DNA of 64,000 bases, taken from NCBI RefSeq assembly GCF_015624505.1, contig NZ_CP061379.1, positions 6,386,001-6,450,000 on the forward strand. Reading direction: 5' to 3'. Of the stretch, positions 1 through 8,804 are shown one piece after another (positions within the stretch are counted from its first letter, which is position 1; each line of letters begins with the position of its first letter). The notes below the pieces were generated by a model. The model saw only the letters and a list, made by a program, of their open reading frames with translations, did not search any database and had not been told where the DNA came from. The DNA is from Bradyrhizobium commune (GTDB taxonomy: Bacteria; Pseudomonadota; Alphaproteobacteria; Rhizobiales; Xanthobacteraceae). A program made the translations under genes and the position numbers.

Positions 1-441
1 GGCCTTCTTTCCGATCACCACGGCCAGCTCGACCTCGTGATCCGTTCTCCGGTCCTGAAACCGCGGCCGGATGGAGTCCGACGGCCCAATCAAAGAGCTT
101 CCGGCCTTGAGAAACAGACCGAACTCGTCGAGGGACGTGTAGGTCTTTCCCTGGTTGATCTCCCGGTCCGCATTGGCCTCGTCGATGTGGGCCTTGTAGT
201 TGATGGGCGCGCCGATGATCTTGCCGGGATTTGCGATCGGACTTTCCAGGCGCACACCCGAAAGCGGGATCGAGGTGCGGCCCGCCCACTTGTCCTTGCT
301 CAGCGCGCCGAGTTGCGGTGCCACCCAATCCCAGGGCGGCAACGGCCACTTCGGGCGCATATCCAACAGGTCGCTGACATCGATCAGGCCGGACCCTTCG
401 ATGACGCCAATCCTGTCGTTGTTGAATCTGCAAATTCTCAT
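1..441 (-). CDS. FAH-family hydrolase (partial, N-terminal part)
   Basis: The reverse strand from position 441 encodes at least 147 residues beginning MRICRFNNDRIGVIEGSG and runs off the left edge, so the C-terminus is missing. Family signatures are NYKAH near residue 76, FLKAGSSLIGP near residue 105 and the start of the metal-binding segment DHEVELAVVIGKKA. The ATG has GGAGGG about seven bases upstream. FAH-fold enzymes hydrolyse or decarboxylate 2-oxo acids such as fumarylpyruvate. It is divergent from a ligase and a gentisate-type dioxygenase, so a fumarylpyruvate hydrolase role after ring cleavage is inferred, not proven. Confidence 0.85.
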   Translation of the reverse strand, partial: MRICRFNNDRIGVIEGSGLIDVSDLLDMRPKWPLPPWDWVAPQLGALSKDKWAGRTSIPLSGVRLESPIANPGKIIGAPINYKAHIDEANADREINQGKTYTSLDEFGLFLKAGSSLIGPSDSIRPRFQDRRTDHEVELAVVIGKKA

Positions 442-475
442 TCCGGCACCCTCCCCAGCCGCATTCAGACGAATG

Positions 476-502
476 CTGCATTTGCATTTAATGCATTTGC
501 AG
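476..502. promoter_or_regulatory. 27-bp palindromic operator candidate
   Basis: A near-perfect palindrome lies between the divergent FAH gene (start 441) and ligase (start 584). The core GCATT-T-AATGC is a perfect inverted repeat. It is flanked on each side by a TGCATTTGCA-type element, and the outermost bases CTGCA and TGCAG also pair. Its position fits an operator controlling both promoters. The MarR gene at 3435 is the obvious candidate regulator, which is inference from neighbourhood. Confidence 0.6.
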
Positions 503-583
503 TATATTGCTGTGACGGGAACGTCAAGGTGCCTGACTTCCGTTTCGGGAAACCCAATGGCAAGGCTCAGGGAGGAAGTGAGA

Positions 584-2233
584 ATGACAGGTCCGCGGCT
601 TCCCTTGGAAGGCGTCGTTTACGCGGATGCAGCAATGGCCGCCCGCTACTTCGCGCAGGGTGCCTGGATCGATCGCAAGATCGATGACCAGTTGAGGGCC
701 CGGGGCGAAGGCAACCCGCAAGATCCCGCCTTCATCTGCGACGACGACGTCCTGACATTCGGTGAGTTGGATCGCCGGGCCGATGCCTTGGCCAATGGAC
801 TTCTTCAGAGCGGGCTAAAGGTAAACGATCGTGCCCTGTTTCAGATGGGAACAACGCTCGATACGGTCATCGCCTTTTTCGGCTGTCTAAAGGCAGGCGT
901 GATACCGGTCTGTACCATCCCGCAATACCGGGAGCTCGAGATAGACCAGTTGGCAACCCTCACACGACCGTCCGCCTACTTCGTGCAGAGCGATGGCGGA
1001 TCGTTCGATCTGGTTGGGTTTGCAAAGCACATGGCGCGACGGAGATCGATACCGCGCGTGTTCGTCGCGGGCGGCCGAGGCGAACCGGACACGATTGGCA
1101 TGTCGGAACTGTCGAACTCCGGCGACCGGATGCGGAGGGCCGTACCGACCGGCAGCGAGGATGTGGCGGTGCTTCAGCTTTCCGGAGGATCGACCGGGAT
1201 ACCGAAGATTATCCCACGGTTTCACGCTGAGTATATGGGACACGTGCGCTTGTGGTGCGACAGGTATCGCATGCGCACGGGCGATGTGGGGATTTGGGCG
1301 CTGCCGCTGATGCACAACGCCGGCATGATGTTTGCGCTGCTCAGAACGGTGATTTACGGCTGCACGACCGTGCTCATGCCACGTTGGGATCCGGCCCGCT
1401 TTTTTGCTCTGATCGAGCGATGGCGCGTGAACCATGCTTTCACAATCGGCCCACACGCCCCAGCGATCGCCGCCTTTCAGGATATCGGCAAGTTCGACCT
1501 ATCCTCGCTGCGCTTCTTCTTCACGTTGCAGGGCGCGTCTGCGATCGAGCGCGCTACCGGCGTCCGCGCCACCAACATGTTCGGCATCACCGAGGGCCTC
1601 GTTCTTACGAGCACGCTCGACGACCCGCCCTCGCTGCGGCACGGAACCGTGGGGGCGCCCTGCTCGGATTTCGACGAAGTCAGGCTGTTGCGCCCTGATT
1701 CCGAGGACGAGGTTGGCCCCGGCGAAGTCGGAGAACTCTGCTTCAGGGGGCCATCTTCGTTGAGGGGCTATTTCGCGGCGCCCGAACTATCGGCCGAGTG
1801 CCTCACCAGCCTTGGATTCTTCAGGTCGGCTGACATGGTGCGACGTGTCGAGCTCGATGGTCGCGTCGCCTATGCTTTCGAAGGTCGAACTCGCGACAAC
1901 ATAAATCGCGGCGGCGAGAAGTTCGGGACCGAAGATATCGAACGCTTGATCGCGCTTCACCCCGACATCGCCGACGGCAAGGTCGTGGCGATGCCCGACG
2001 AGGTCTACGGCGAGAAGGCGTGCGCCTTCTTGATTCAGAAGCCAGGGCGACCGCTGCCGTCGGTTGAAGGCCTCGGCCTATTTCTCCTCGAGCGCGGACT
2101 TGCAAAATTCAAGCTGCCGGAGCGGATCGAGCCAATCGACGCGTTCCCAACGACACGCGTGGGCAAACTCGATCGCGCCGCACTGCGCACAGTCATCGCG
2201 GATCGGCTTGGAGATAAGAAGGTGAAACTCTAA
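584..2233 (+). CDS. Acyl-adenylate ligase (2,3-dihydroxybenzoate/salicylate-AMP ligase type)
   Basis: A 549-residue member of the ANL adenylate-forming superfamily. The ATP-binding loop LSGGSTGIPK lies near residue 200, the aromatic-acid motif MFGITEG near 332, GRTRDNINRGGEKF near 435, and the C-terminal catalytic lysine in RVGKLDR near 528. INRGGEKF resembles aryl-acid AMP ligases of the DhbE/SdgA type, which activate salicylate or dihydroxybenzoate. The reading frame is open from 200, but the ATG at 584 follows a GGAGGAAG site and gives normal family length. It is translationally coupled to the ring-cleavage dioxygenase through a TAATG overlap. Acid activation before hydroxylation to gentisate is the inferred role. 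No hydroxylase is present in this window. Confidence 0.85.
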   Translation: MTGPRLPLEGVVYADAAMAARYFAQGAWIDRKIDDQLRARGEGNPQDPAFICDDDVLTFGELDRRADALANGLLQSGLKVNDRALFQMGTTLDTVIAFFGCLKAGVIPVCTIPQYRELEIDQLATLTRPSAYFVQSDGGSFDLVGFAKHMARRRSIPRVFVAGGRGEPDTIGMSELSNSGDRMRRAVPTGSEDVAVLQLSGGSTGIPKIIPRFHAEYMGHVRLWCDRYRMRTGDVGIWALPLMHNAGMMFALLRTVIYGCTTVLMPRWDPARFFALIERWRVNHAFTIGPHAPAIAAFQDIGKFDLSSLRFFFTLQGASAIERATGVRATNMFGITEGLVLTSTLDDPPSLRHGTVGAPCSDFDEVRLLRPDSEDEVGPGEVGELCFRGPSSLRGYFAAPELSAECLTSLGFFRSADMVRRVELDGRVAYAFEGRTRDNINRGGEKFGTEDIERLIALHPDIADGKVVAMPDEVYGEKACAFLIQKPGRPLPSVEGLGLFLLERGLAKFKLPERIEPIDAFPTTRVGKLDRAALRTVIADRLGDKKVKL

Positions 2234-3312
2234 TGGTCACGCCGGCGAATGAAAGAACAGTTGCGATGAACGAGCCCCACCTCAAAAACAGCATCGATCG
2301 GGCGGCCTTCTACAAGGAGCTCGACACACTCAATCTGGCGCCTCTGTGGGAGGTTCTTAAAGGTCTCGTACCGACTGACCCGCGGCCGTTCGCGGTGCCA
2401 TTCCAATGGTCGTGGACGACCGTTCGGCCGCACCTGCTGGCGGCCGGAGCCGCGATCAGCGCCGAAGAAGCTGAACGCAGAGTTCTCGTTCTCGAGAATC
2501 CCGGATTACGCGGCAAGTCGCAGATTACGGATACGCTGTATGCGGGATTGCAACTCATCCTGCCCGGTGAGATCGCGCCCGCACACCGCCATACCCAATC
2601 GGCGCTGCGCTTCGTTCTGGAAGGCGAAGGCGGCTTCACTGCCGTCTCCGGCGAAAGGACGACCATGCATCGGGGCGATCTCATCCTGACCCCCTACTGG
2701 ACCTGGCATGATCACGGGCACGACGGCGTCGGTCCGGTGATCTGGATGGACGGGCTCGACGTTCCGCTGGTGGGATTCCTGAAGACCGGATTCAGAGAAG
2801 AGCACGCCGACACGGCGCAGACGTCGTCCAGGCCTGAGGGTTATTCCGAGGCGAGGTTCGGAAGTGGGCTGCTGCCGGTGGGACATGTCCCCGGCTCTCT
2901 AACTTCGCCTGTGTTCAACTATCCGTATTCGAGGACGCGAGAGGCGCTGCACAAGCTGTCCCAGAACGACGAAGCCGATCCTCATTTCGGAATCTGTCTC
3001 CGGTATGTGAATCCGGTGAACGGAGACTGGGTCATGCCTACACTCGGGACAAGCATGAGATTGTTGCCGGAGGGCTTCTCAACGCGATCCTACCGCTCGA
3101 CTGACAGCGCCGTTTTCGTACTCATGGAGGGCGAAGCCGAGTTTACGGCCGAGGGACAACTGCCCGTTACGATGAGACCGAACGACATCTTCGCGATGCC
3201 TGGATGGTCCCGCTATAGCATTCGCGCTTCAAAGGGAGATTGTGTCCTTTTCTCCTTCTCAGACCGCCCTGTGCACGAGAAGTTGGGACTGTTCCGCGAA
3301 GACAAGGCATGA
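2233..3312 (+). CDS. Gentisate 1,2-dioxygenase-like bicupin ring-cleavage enzyme
   Basis: A 359-residue protein with two cupin domains. The N-terminal cupin carries the iron-ligand pattern HRHTQSALRFVLEGEG near residue 117 and the downstream histidines of TWHDHGHDG near 160. The second cupin (around 265-350) keeps the fold but has no clear histidine pair. This layout is that of gentisate and salicylate 1,2-dioxygenases, Fe(II) enzymes that open the ring between carboxyl and hydroxyl carbons to give maleylpyruvate-type products. The start overlaps the ligase stop codon; an internal ATG at 2269 is an alternative. The adjacent FAH-family hydrolase could act next. Confidence 0.9.
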   Translation: MVTPANERTVAMNEPHLKNSIDRAAFYKELDTLNLAPLWEVLKGLVPTDPRPFAVPFQWSWTTVRPHLLAAGAAISAEEAERRVLVLENPGLRGKSQITDTLYAGLQLILPGEIAPAHRHTQSALRFVLEGEGGFTAVSGERTTMHRGDLILTPYWTWHDHGHDGVGPVIWMDGLDVPLVGFLKTGFREEHADTAQTSSRPEGYSEARFGSGLLPVGHVPGSLTSPVFNYPYSRTREALHKLSQNDEADPHFGICLRYVNPVNGDWVMPTLGTSMRLLPEGFSTRSYRSTDSAVFVLMEGEAEFTAEGQLPVTMRPNDIFAMPGWSRYSIRASKGDCVLFSFSDRPVHEKLGLFREDKA

Positions 3313-3409
3313 TCCGAGCATTCGGGATCGGCCCGTTATCCCCACCGATGTCTGACGCTTCCGCGACAAGCGCCCCCTGCGACTTGCCTCGCTCGGGTCC
3401 TGTGACTAA

Positions 3410-3435
3410 TCTGCGGTTTTCGAAATGACCGCAGA
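3410..3435. promoter_or_regulatory. Inverted repeat overlapping the marR start codon
   Basis: A perfect 8-bp inverted repeat (TCTGCGGT and ACCGCAGA) with a 10-nt spacer rich in TTTCGAAA ends on the first base of the marR start codon. No Shine-Dalgarno sequence is visible there. It may be an autoregulatory operator or an mRNA hairpin that limits translation initiation. Both readings are inference. Confidence 0.5.
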
Positions 3436-3908
3436 TGATGAATCTCAACTACTCTCTTGAGGAGAGGATACCTTATCTCACGAACCGGCTGGCGTCGGCG
3501 ATCAATGAGCTCTTCTCGCGCGATCTGGCCGAGTATGATCTCACAATTGCGAACTGGAGAGTGCTAACGATCCTGCACGACTTCGGAGAGCAGAAGCTGA
3601 TCGATCTTTCACTTCACACGAGCATCGACGCATCGACGCTCTCGCGAACCACGGAGGCCATGGGCCGCCGGCGTCTTATCACTAAAACTCGCTCAAAGCA
3701 GAGCAAACGCGAAATCGTGGTCTCTCTGGCAAATCGCGGCAGGGATCTCGTGGAATCGCTTACGCCCAGAGCCCTCGAATATGAGGCTGCGATCCTGGAA
3801 GGACTACCAGCCAAGGACGTCGAAACAACGCGCCGGACGCTCAGCCGAATGTATGAGCGCATCGTTCAGCTTAGAGGTTCGAACACAGCCCGCAGCATGA
3901 AACCTTGA
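3435..3908 (+). CDS. MarR-family transcriptional regulator
   Basis: A 157-residue winged-helix protein. The segment LTIANWRVLTILHDFGEQKL leads into the recognition-helix region around residues 55-75 (SLHTSIDASTLSRTTEAM), followed by the wing RRRLITKTRSKQSKREIVVSL. These are standard MarR features. MarR proteins near aromatic-acid genes usually repress them and release DNA on binding the acid or its CoA or AMP form. It follows the dioxygenase on the same strand after 122 bp and probably controls the gentisate-type module. Two tandem ATG codons occur at the start. Confidence 0.9.
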   Translation: MMNLNYSLEERIPYLTNRLASAINELFSRDLAEYDLTIANWRVLTILHDFGEQKLIDLSLHTSIDASTLSRTTEAMGRRRLITKTRSKQSKREIVVSLANRGRDLVESLTPRALEYEAAILEGLPAKDVETTRRTLSRMYERIVQLRGSNTARSMKP

Positions 3909-3934
3909 CTGGCCACGTCATGCTACCTCCCACG

Positions 3935-3975
3935 CCCCGCCGAAGCCGCGTTTCCGACGGGGTATCCTTTTCGCC
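3935..3975. terminator. Possible bidirectional terminator between convergent genes
   Basis: An imperfect stem of CCCCG-type and CGGGG-type arms (3935-3962) followed by a short T-rich run sits between the convergent marR and indolepyruvate oxidoreductase genes. One internal mismatch weakens it. Confidence 0.4.
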
Positions 3976-3996
3976 CTGAGAGCCAACCTACGACGA

Positions 3997-6900
3997 CTAC
4001 CGAGCAGCCACCAAGGCTGCGGTCTTGGCTTCGCTGGGAATGTCAGGCCTCACCGATCCCAGCAATTCGCGAGCCCGGACTTCAGCCCTTGCGGCAGCCG
4101 TCGACTTGATCTGTTCATATCCGCGAATTTCCTCCGGCAGAGCCAGAATCGCCGCGACTGTCGACAAGTCTTGGCCATGCAGGAGCGAAACCGCCTGGTC
4201 GATCAGATCCATGTACCAGCGGATCAACTCCCGCTCCTCGCGTCGGACGGCAAGCCGACCAAAAGGATCGAAGGGCGTGCCGCGCAGAAACTTCAGGCGC
4301 GCCAAAACGGTCATGGCTGGCTTGAACCAGGTGCCGAACCTCACCTTGCGCCGGACGCCGATCTGGCGCGCGAGGGGGGGCTGAAGGTTGTAGCTTATGC
4401 GAACAGGTCCCGTGAACATTGCTCGCAACCTGTCTTCGAAGCTCGATTGTGTAAGCAGGCGCGCGACCTCATACTCATCCTTGTACGCCATGAGCCGGTG
4501 CAGGCTGCGGGCTGCGATCCGAACGATAGTGGCATCGAACGCTTCCCCCATTCCGGCTCGTTCTGCTTCCGCAATGCGCAGAATCTCGTGCAAATATTTT
4601 CTGGCGTAGTCGAGGTCCTGATAGTCGACCAAGTCCATGAAGCGTTTCTCGATCAAGTCTCTGGTCGTGGAATCCATCCAGGAATTTGCCGCAAGGACGT
4701 CTTTCCACATCTTCACGGCCTTGGGTCCGGATCGACGCTCTTGTTGTTCCAGCCGGTTCGAAAGCAGCGGGGCCCGAGGACGCACCATCCGGACGAGTGT
4801 ATCGGGATTGCTCTGCGATAGCCGGCCTGCCCTGAAGGCGTGTATGTTGGCCTTTGCCTGAGTGCCGTTCAGGGCGATTGCCGCCTCTATCGAGGCGGCG
4901 GAGATTGGTAGCCAGCCTGCTTGATGAGCCGCACCGATCGCGACCATGTTCGTCATCAGGTAATCGCCGAACAGAGACTCGGCAATTCGACGCGCATCGA
5001 TCGCGACGGCCGCCGTCCCATTCGTCGCCGAGCCGATGGTTTCGCAAAGCCGCTCGGCAGATACCTGCACCCGGACATCGCGGATCATTTCGCCGTTAGG
5101 GAGCACGCTGGTGTTCATGACGGCTCTGGTGCGATTGCTATTGCACCGCGCGAGATTCGCAGGCTCGACAGCAGCGAGAAGATCGAGCGCCAGATAAAGA
5201 TCCGCCTTTCCGCGTCCGACCGTGTTCGTCGGCGGCGCAATTCCGCGAGGAGAGAGAACGAGGCTCGAGAGCACGGGCCCCCATTTCTGGGCGGCGCCCG
5301 TCTGGTCATAGGTTTTGACGTTGAGGCCATCAAGCGCCGCTGCCTGTGCGAGTATCGCACTGGCAGTCAAGACGCCGGTACCACCCAGGCCTGGGATATA
5401 GACATTGAACGGCTTTTCGAGCTGAGCGGGCGGCAGATCGACCAACATGGACGCGTCGATCTCAGACGAGGACGGTTTGCGGAGAGCTGCGCCGGACGGC
5501 GCATCAACCGTGACGAACGAAGGACAATCTCCGGCGACACACGCTTGATCCTGATTGCAGGACGATTGATGGATCTGGGTCTTGAGGCCGAATTCGGTTT
5601 CAACCTTTTGTAGTGACATGCAGTTTGCCTTGACACCGCAGTCACCACAATTCTCACAGACGTCCTCGTTCACGAACGTAAATCGCGATGGCGGCGGCAG
5701 CAATCCACGCTTCTGCCTCCGTCTGCGCTCGTTGGCGCACATCCCGTCGTAGATGACGATCGTAACGCCGGGAATGGCGGCCAACTCCGCCATCGTGCTC
5801 TCGAGGTCGTCCAGGGGTCGTCGCGTCACGCCCGAAGGAAACGTCACGCCTCGGTATCGCTCCGGCTCCTTGGTGATGAGAACGATCTTCGAGATCTTCT
5901 CCAGGGAGAGGTGACTGAGGAGGTCGCTCACCGTCGTCACGGACACGGCCTCCTGGCCTCCGGTGTTGGCGAGCACTCCATTGAGAAGGATCTTGAAGGT
6001 GATGTTGACGCCCGTCGTGGCGGCATACCGAATGTTTTGATAGCTGGAATGAAACAGCGCGCCGTCGCCCAGATTTTGCACGATGTGGTGGCGGCTGGTG
6101 TACGGCGCCAATCCGATCCATGGGAGGCCTTCCCCGCCCAACTGCGTAGTTGCCTCGACACGCTTTTGGGGTTTGTCCATCAGGGCCGCAAAGAGATGAC
6201 AGCCGGGCGCGCCCCAGGCGACCTGGCCGGGGGCTAGAAGAGTCGAAGCATTGTGGGGGCAGCCAGAACAGTAGTTGGGGGTTCGCTTGATTTGCAAGGC
6301 GGCGGCGGTCGCTGTGGGAGCCGGTGCTGCGGAAGCTGCCGTCGCCTTCCGCGCAGTCGAGAGAACTCTTGCCAATCCGTCGGCTATCATATCGCTGTTG
6401 AGCCCACCCTGCACCGGAAAGAGGATGTCTCCGCTCTCGTCCCTCTTGCCGAGAACCCGCGTTACCCCGGAGCCGATTGCGGCCGCAGCGACTTGCCGCT
6501 CCAAAAAGTCCCGTTTCTCTTCCACGACAATGATCGTTGTCAGACCTCGTGCAAATTCCTGGATGAAGTCACGGTCGAGCGGACACAGCAAACCGATCTT
6601 GCCGAGCCGAATACCGGACGACGATAAATCTCCTCCAAAGCCTAGATCCTCCAAGGCCTGCAGGGTGTCCGACCAACTTTTTCCCGCGCTGAGGATGCCG
6701 ATACGGTCAGTCGGTGCTTGCGCCATGATCTTGTTGAGCGTGTTAGCTCGCCCATAGGCCTGCACTGCGACGTGCCGTTCCTCGTAAAGCTTCCGCTCCG
6801 TTTCGACATTTACCACGGGAAAGAACCGATGATTTGCAACCTTCGCGAACGGCTTACCGGAGACTTGCAGGTCCGGTATCACGATCGGAACTCCGGTCCC

Positions 6901-7557
6901 GTGGACTCTCACCACCTCGCCCCCGTCACAGAGGGCGCCGACGAGCTTAAGGGCCACCCAGCAGCCGCTGAAGCGCGACATCGCGGCGGCATGAAGTCCC
7001 ATATCCAGGAACTCCTGGATATCAGCCGGGTAGAGCACCGGAATGCCGTGATGTTCGAAGGCAAATTCCTGCTGATAGGGGACGGTTGAGCTCTTCGCCT
7101 CGTGATCCTCGCCGCTGAGAAGGACAACTGCGCCATGCTGGCTGGTGCCGGCAAAGTTGCCATGCTTGAGCGCGTCGCCAGCCCGATCCAATCCCGGACC
7201 CTTGCCATACCAGTAGCCCACAACCCCATCGACATCGGGGTGCGGGTGCTCATCCAACATCTGCGTTCCCATCAGCGACGATGCGGCGGACTCCTCGTTC
7301 TGCGCGGGAAGATGCGTGATACCGTGGGCATCGAGTTGCTTCTTCGCCTGTTGTAGCGCCATGTCGATGCTCCCCAGCGGAGAGCCGGGGTATCCGGTCA
7401 CGAATGCTCGACTGCGCAGACCTGCAGCGTGGTCGCCCCGCATCTGCTCGACCAACATCCGCACGAGGGCTTGGTTGCCGGTCAAAAACAATTGGCCATC
7501 TTCGACTGCGTAGCGGTCATCAAGCGACGGCCGCGCGCCTTGTTGTGCCGGATCCAC
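3997..7557 (-). CDS. Indolepyruvate ferredoxin oxidoreductase, fused alpha-beta subunits
   Basis: About 1186 residues, the usual length of the fused proteobacterial enzyme. In order: a pyrimidine-binding domain (FVTGYPGSPLGSID, about residues 50-65); a TPP-binding domain with CSGCPHNAST and LGDGALFHSS; a cysteine cluster for iron-sulfur binding (CENCGDCG, then further cysteines through CVAGDCPSF); and a gamma-type domain with GLGGTGV. It oxidatively decarboxylates aryl-pyruvates such as indolepyruvate or phenylpyruvate to aryl-acetyl-CoA. The TTG at 7602 lacks a ribosome site. The GTG at 7557 follows AGGTGGGG and is preferred. A LysR gene is divergent and is the likely regulator. Confidence 0.93.
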   Translation of the reverse strand: MDPAQQGARPSLDDRYAVEDGQLFLTGNQALVRMLVEQMRGDHAAGLRSRAFVTGYPGSPLGSIDMALQQAKKQLDAHGITHLPAQNEESAASSLMGTQMLDEHPHPDVDGVVGYWYGKGPGLDRAGDALKHGNFAGTSQHGAVVLLSGEDHEAKSSTVPYQQEFAFEHHGIPVLYPADIQEFLDMGLHAAAMSRFSGCWVALKLVGALCDGGEVVRVHGTGVPIVIPDLQVSGKPFAKVANHRFFPVVNVETERKLYEERHVAVQAYGRANTLNKIMAQAPTDRIGILSAGKSWSDTLQALEDLGFGGDLSSSGIRLGKIGLLCPLDRDFIQEFARGLTTIIVVEEKRDFLERQVAAAAIGSGVTRVLGKRDESGDILFPVQGGLNSDMIADGLARVLSTARKATAASAAPAPTATAAALQIKRTPNYCSGCPHNASTLLAPGQVAWGAPGCHLFAALMDKPQKRVEATTQLGGEGLPWIGLAPYTSRHHIVQNLGDGALFHSSYQNIRYAATTGVNITFKILLNGVLANTGGQEAVSVTTVSDLLSHLSLEKISKIVLITKEPERYRGVTFPSGVTRRPLDDLESTMAELAAIPGVTIVIYDGMCANERRRRQKRGLLPPPSRFTFVNEDVCENCGDCGVKANCMSLQKVETEFGLKTQIHQSSCNQDQACVAGDCPSFVTVDAPSGAALRKPSSSEIDASMLVDLPPAQLEKPFNVYIPGLGGTGVLTASAILAQAAALDGLNVKTYDQTGAAQKWGPVLSSLVLSPRGIAPPTNTVGRGKADLYLALDLLAAVEPANLARCNSNRTRAVMNTSVLPNGEMIRDVRVQVSAERLCETIGSATNGTAAVAIDARRIAESLFGDYLMTNMVAIGAAHQAGWLPISAASIEAAIALNGTQAKANIHAFRAGRLSQSNPDTLVRMVRPRAPLLSNRLEQQERRSGPKAVKMWKDVLAANSWMDSTTRDLIEKRFMDLVDYQDLDYARKYLHEILRIAEAERAGMGEAFDATIVRIAARSLHRLMAYKDEYEVARLLTQSSFEDRLRAMFTGPVRISYNLQPPLARQIGVRRKVRFGTWFKPAMTVLARLKFLRGTPFDPFGRLAVRREERELIRWYMDLIDQAVSLLHGQDLSTVAAILALPEEIRGYEQIKSTAAARAEVRARELLGSVRPDIPSEAKTAALVAAR

Positions 7558-7652
7558 GGGAATTCCCCACCTTTTGTGTTTTGGCCAAGGCCGCCTCGCC
7601 AAGATGCGTTCGGAGACCGAGCCTCAAGATTGCGCACGGTGGCTTATGGGCT

Positions 7653-7697
7653 ATATTTGCGCAATAAACTCCAGCTTATTATCAGTATTTGAAATAC
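7653..7697. promoter_or_regulatory. Divergent promoter with two palindromes
   Basis: Between the indolepyruvate oxidoreductase and lysR are TTGCGCAA (7657-7664, within TATTTGCGCAATA) and a perfect GTATTT-G-AAATAC (7685-7697). Both fit the T-N11-A style of LysR-type binding sites. The region is AT-rich compared with its surroundings. Confidence 0.55.
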
Positions 7698-7771
7698 CAA
7701 TATCGGGGCTAACCGCACGCCGGTCTGGCCGCAGGCGGATCACACCGGAATTCACTCATACCCGAGGTAAT

Positions 7772-8710
7772 ATGCCAATCGATCGGCCTCTAGATCTCAA
7801 CCTGTTGCGATTGTTAATCGCCCTATATCGCACGCGGAGTGTTTCCAGAGCGGCGGAACAACTCAACTTGAGTCAGCCGGCAACCAGCCTTGCGCTTGCA
7901 CGGCTTCGCAAAGCCGTAGGGGACGTTCTCTTTGTGCGGACCTCGGGTGGCATGATGCCGACGTCGCGTTGTGCCGAATTGGTAGCTGCGGCAGATCAAG
8001 CGCTCGCGACGATCGATTCGACTGTACTGCGACGATCTGCGTTTGATCCTGTCACAGCACGCCAAGACTTCGTCGTCACCATGCCCGACGTCGGCGAGAT
8101 TCACTTTCTACCGAGATTGACGGCCTTTCTTGCCCAGCATGCGCCGACTTGCAATCTGCGGTGCGAGCAGATCACCAACGAGCAAATGGAGGCGGCGTTG
8201 GCCGCTGGTGACATAGACCTGGCCTTGGGCTATTTCCCAAATCTCGAGGGACCTGGCGTGCTTAGGCAGCGGCTGTTCATGCACTCGCTCGTCTGCCTCG
8301 TGCGGGCCGACCATCCGATCGTGAAGTCGAAAACTGTACCGCTCGCCACATTCTTGGAATTGTCTCATGCCGTCGTGCGATCAGTTGGTCGCAGCAACGA
8401 GCTGTTCGAGATGTTGCTTAAGAAGCAGGGGCTACAAAGAAGAATCCAACTGCTTTCGTCGCATTTCCTGTCGGTGCCAGCGATCATTTCCGAGACGGAT
8501 CTTATCGTTACCGTTCCCCGATCCATCGCTGACTACTACGCGCGGTTGGAGAATTTAAGAATCGTCGAGCCACCGATCAATATTAAGCCATACGCGATCC
8601 ACCAGTTCTGGCACGCAAGATTTCACAAAGATCCCGGACTCAAGTGGCTGCGCGAATCAGTAGCGTTACTCTTTACCGAGCCGCCAAATCGGGCCAGACG
8701 GCGAATATAG
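7772..8710 (+). CDS. LysR-family transcriptional regulator
   Basis: A 312-residue regulator. The N-terminal winged helix (LNLLRLLIALYRTRSVSRAA through LSQPATSLALARLRKAVGD, residues 8-55) is followed by a substrate-binding domain. It resembles the NodD/LinR/NahR branch in the phrase FVVTMPDVGEIHFLPRL. The ATG at 7772 follows GAGG; the upstream extension of the frame is not coding. It is divergent from the indolepyruvate oxidoreductase gene and probably responds to an aryl-pyruvate or related compound. Confidence 0.9.
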   Translation: MPIDRPLDLNLLRLLIALYRTRSVSRAAEQLNLSQPATSLALARLRKAVGDVLFVRTSGGMMPTSRCAELVAAADQALATIDSTVLRRSAFDPVTARQDFVVTMPDVGEIHFLPRLTAFLAQHAPTCNLRCEQITNEQMEAALAAGDIDLALGYFPNLEGPGVLRQRLFMHSLVCLVRADHPIVKSKTVPLATFLELSHAVVRSVGRSNELFEMLLKKQGLQRRIQLLSSHFLSVPAIISETDLIVTVPRSIADYYARLENLRIVEPPINIKPYAIHQFWHARFHKDPGLKWLRESVALLFTEPPNRARRRI

Positions 8711-8804
8711 ATCTCCGTCCGTATATCTCGGTAATCGCGGCGCCCTTCCGCGGCGGACTGGTCTTCGCAAAAGATTGTGCAACGTCCTTCCGTCGCGTCA
8801 CCTC

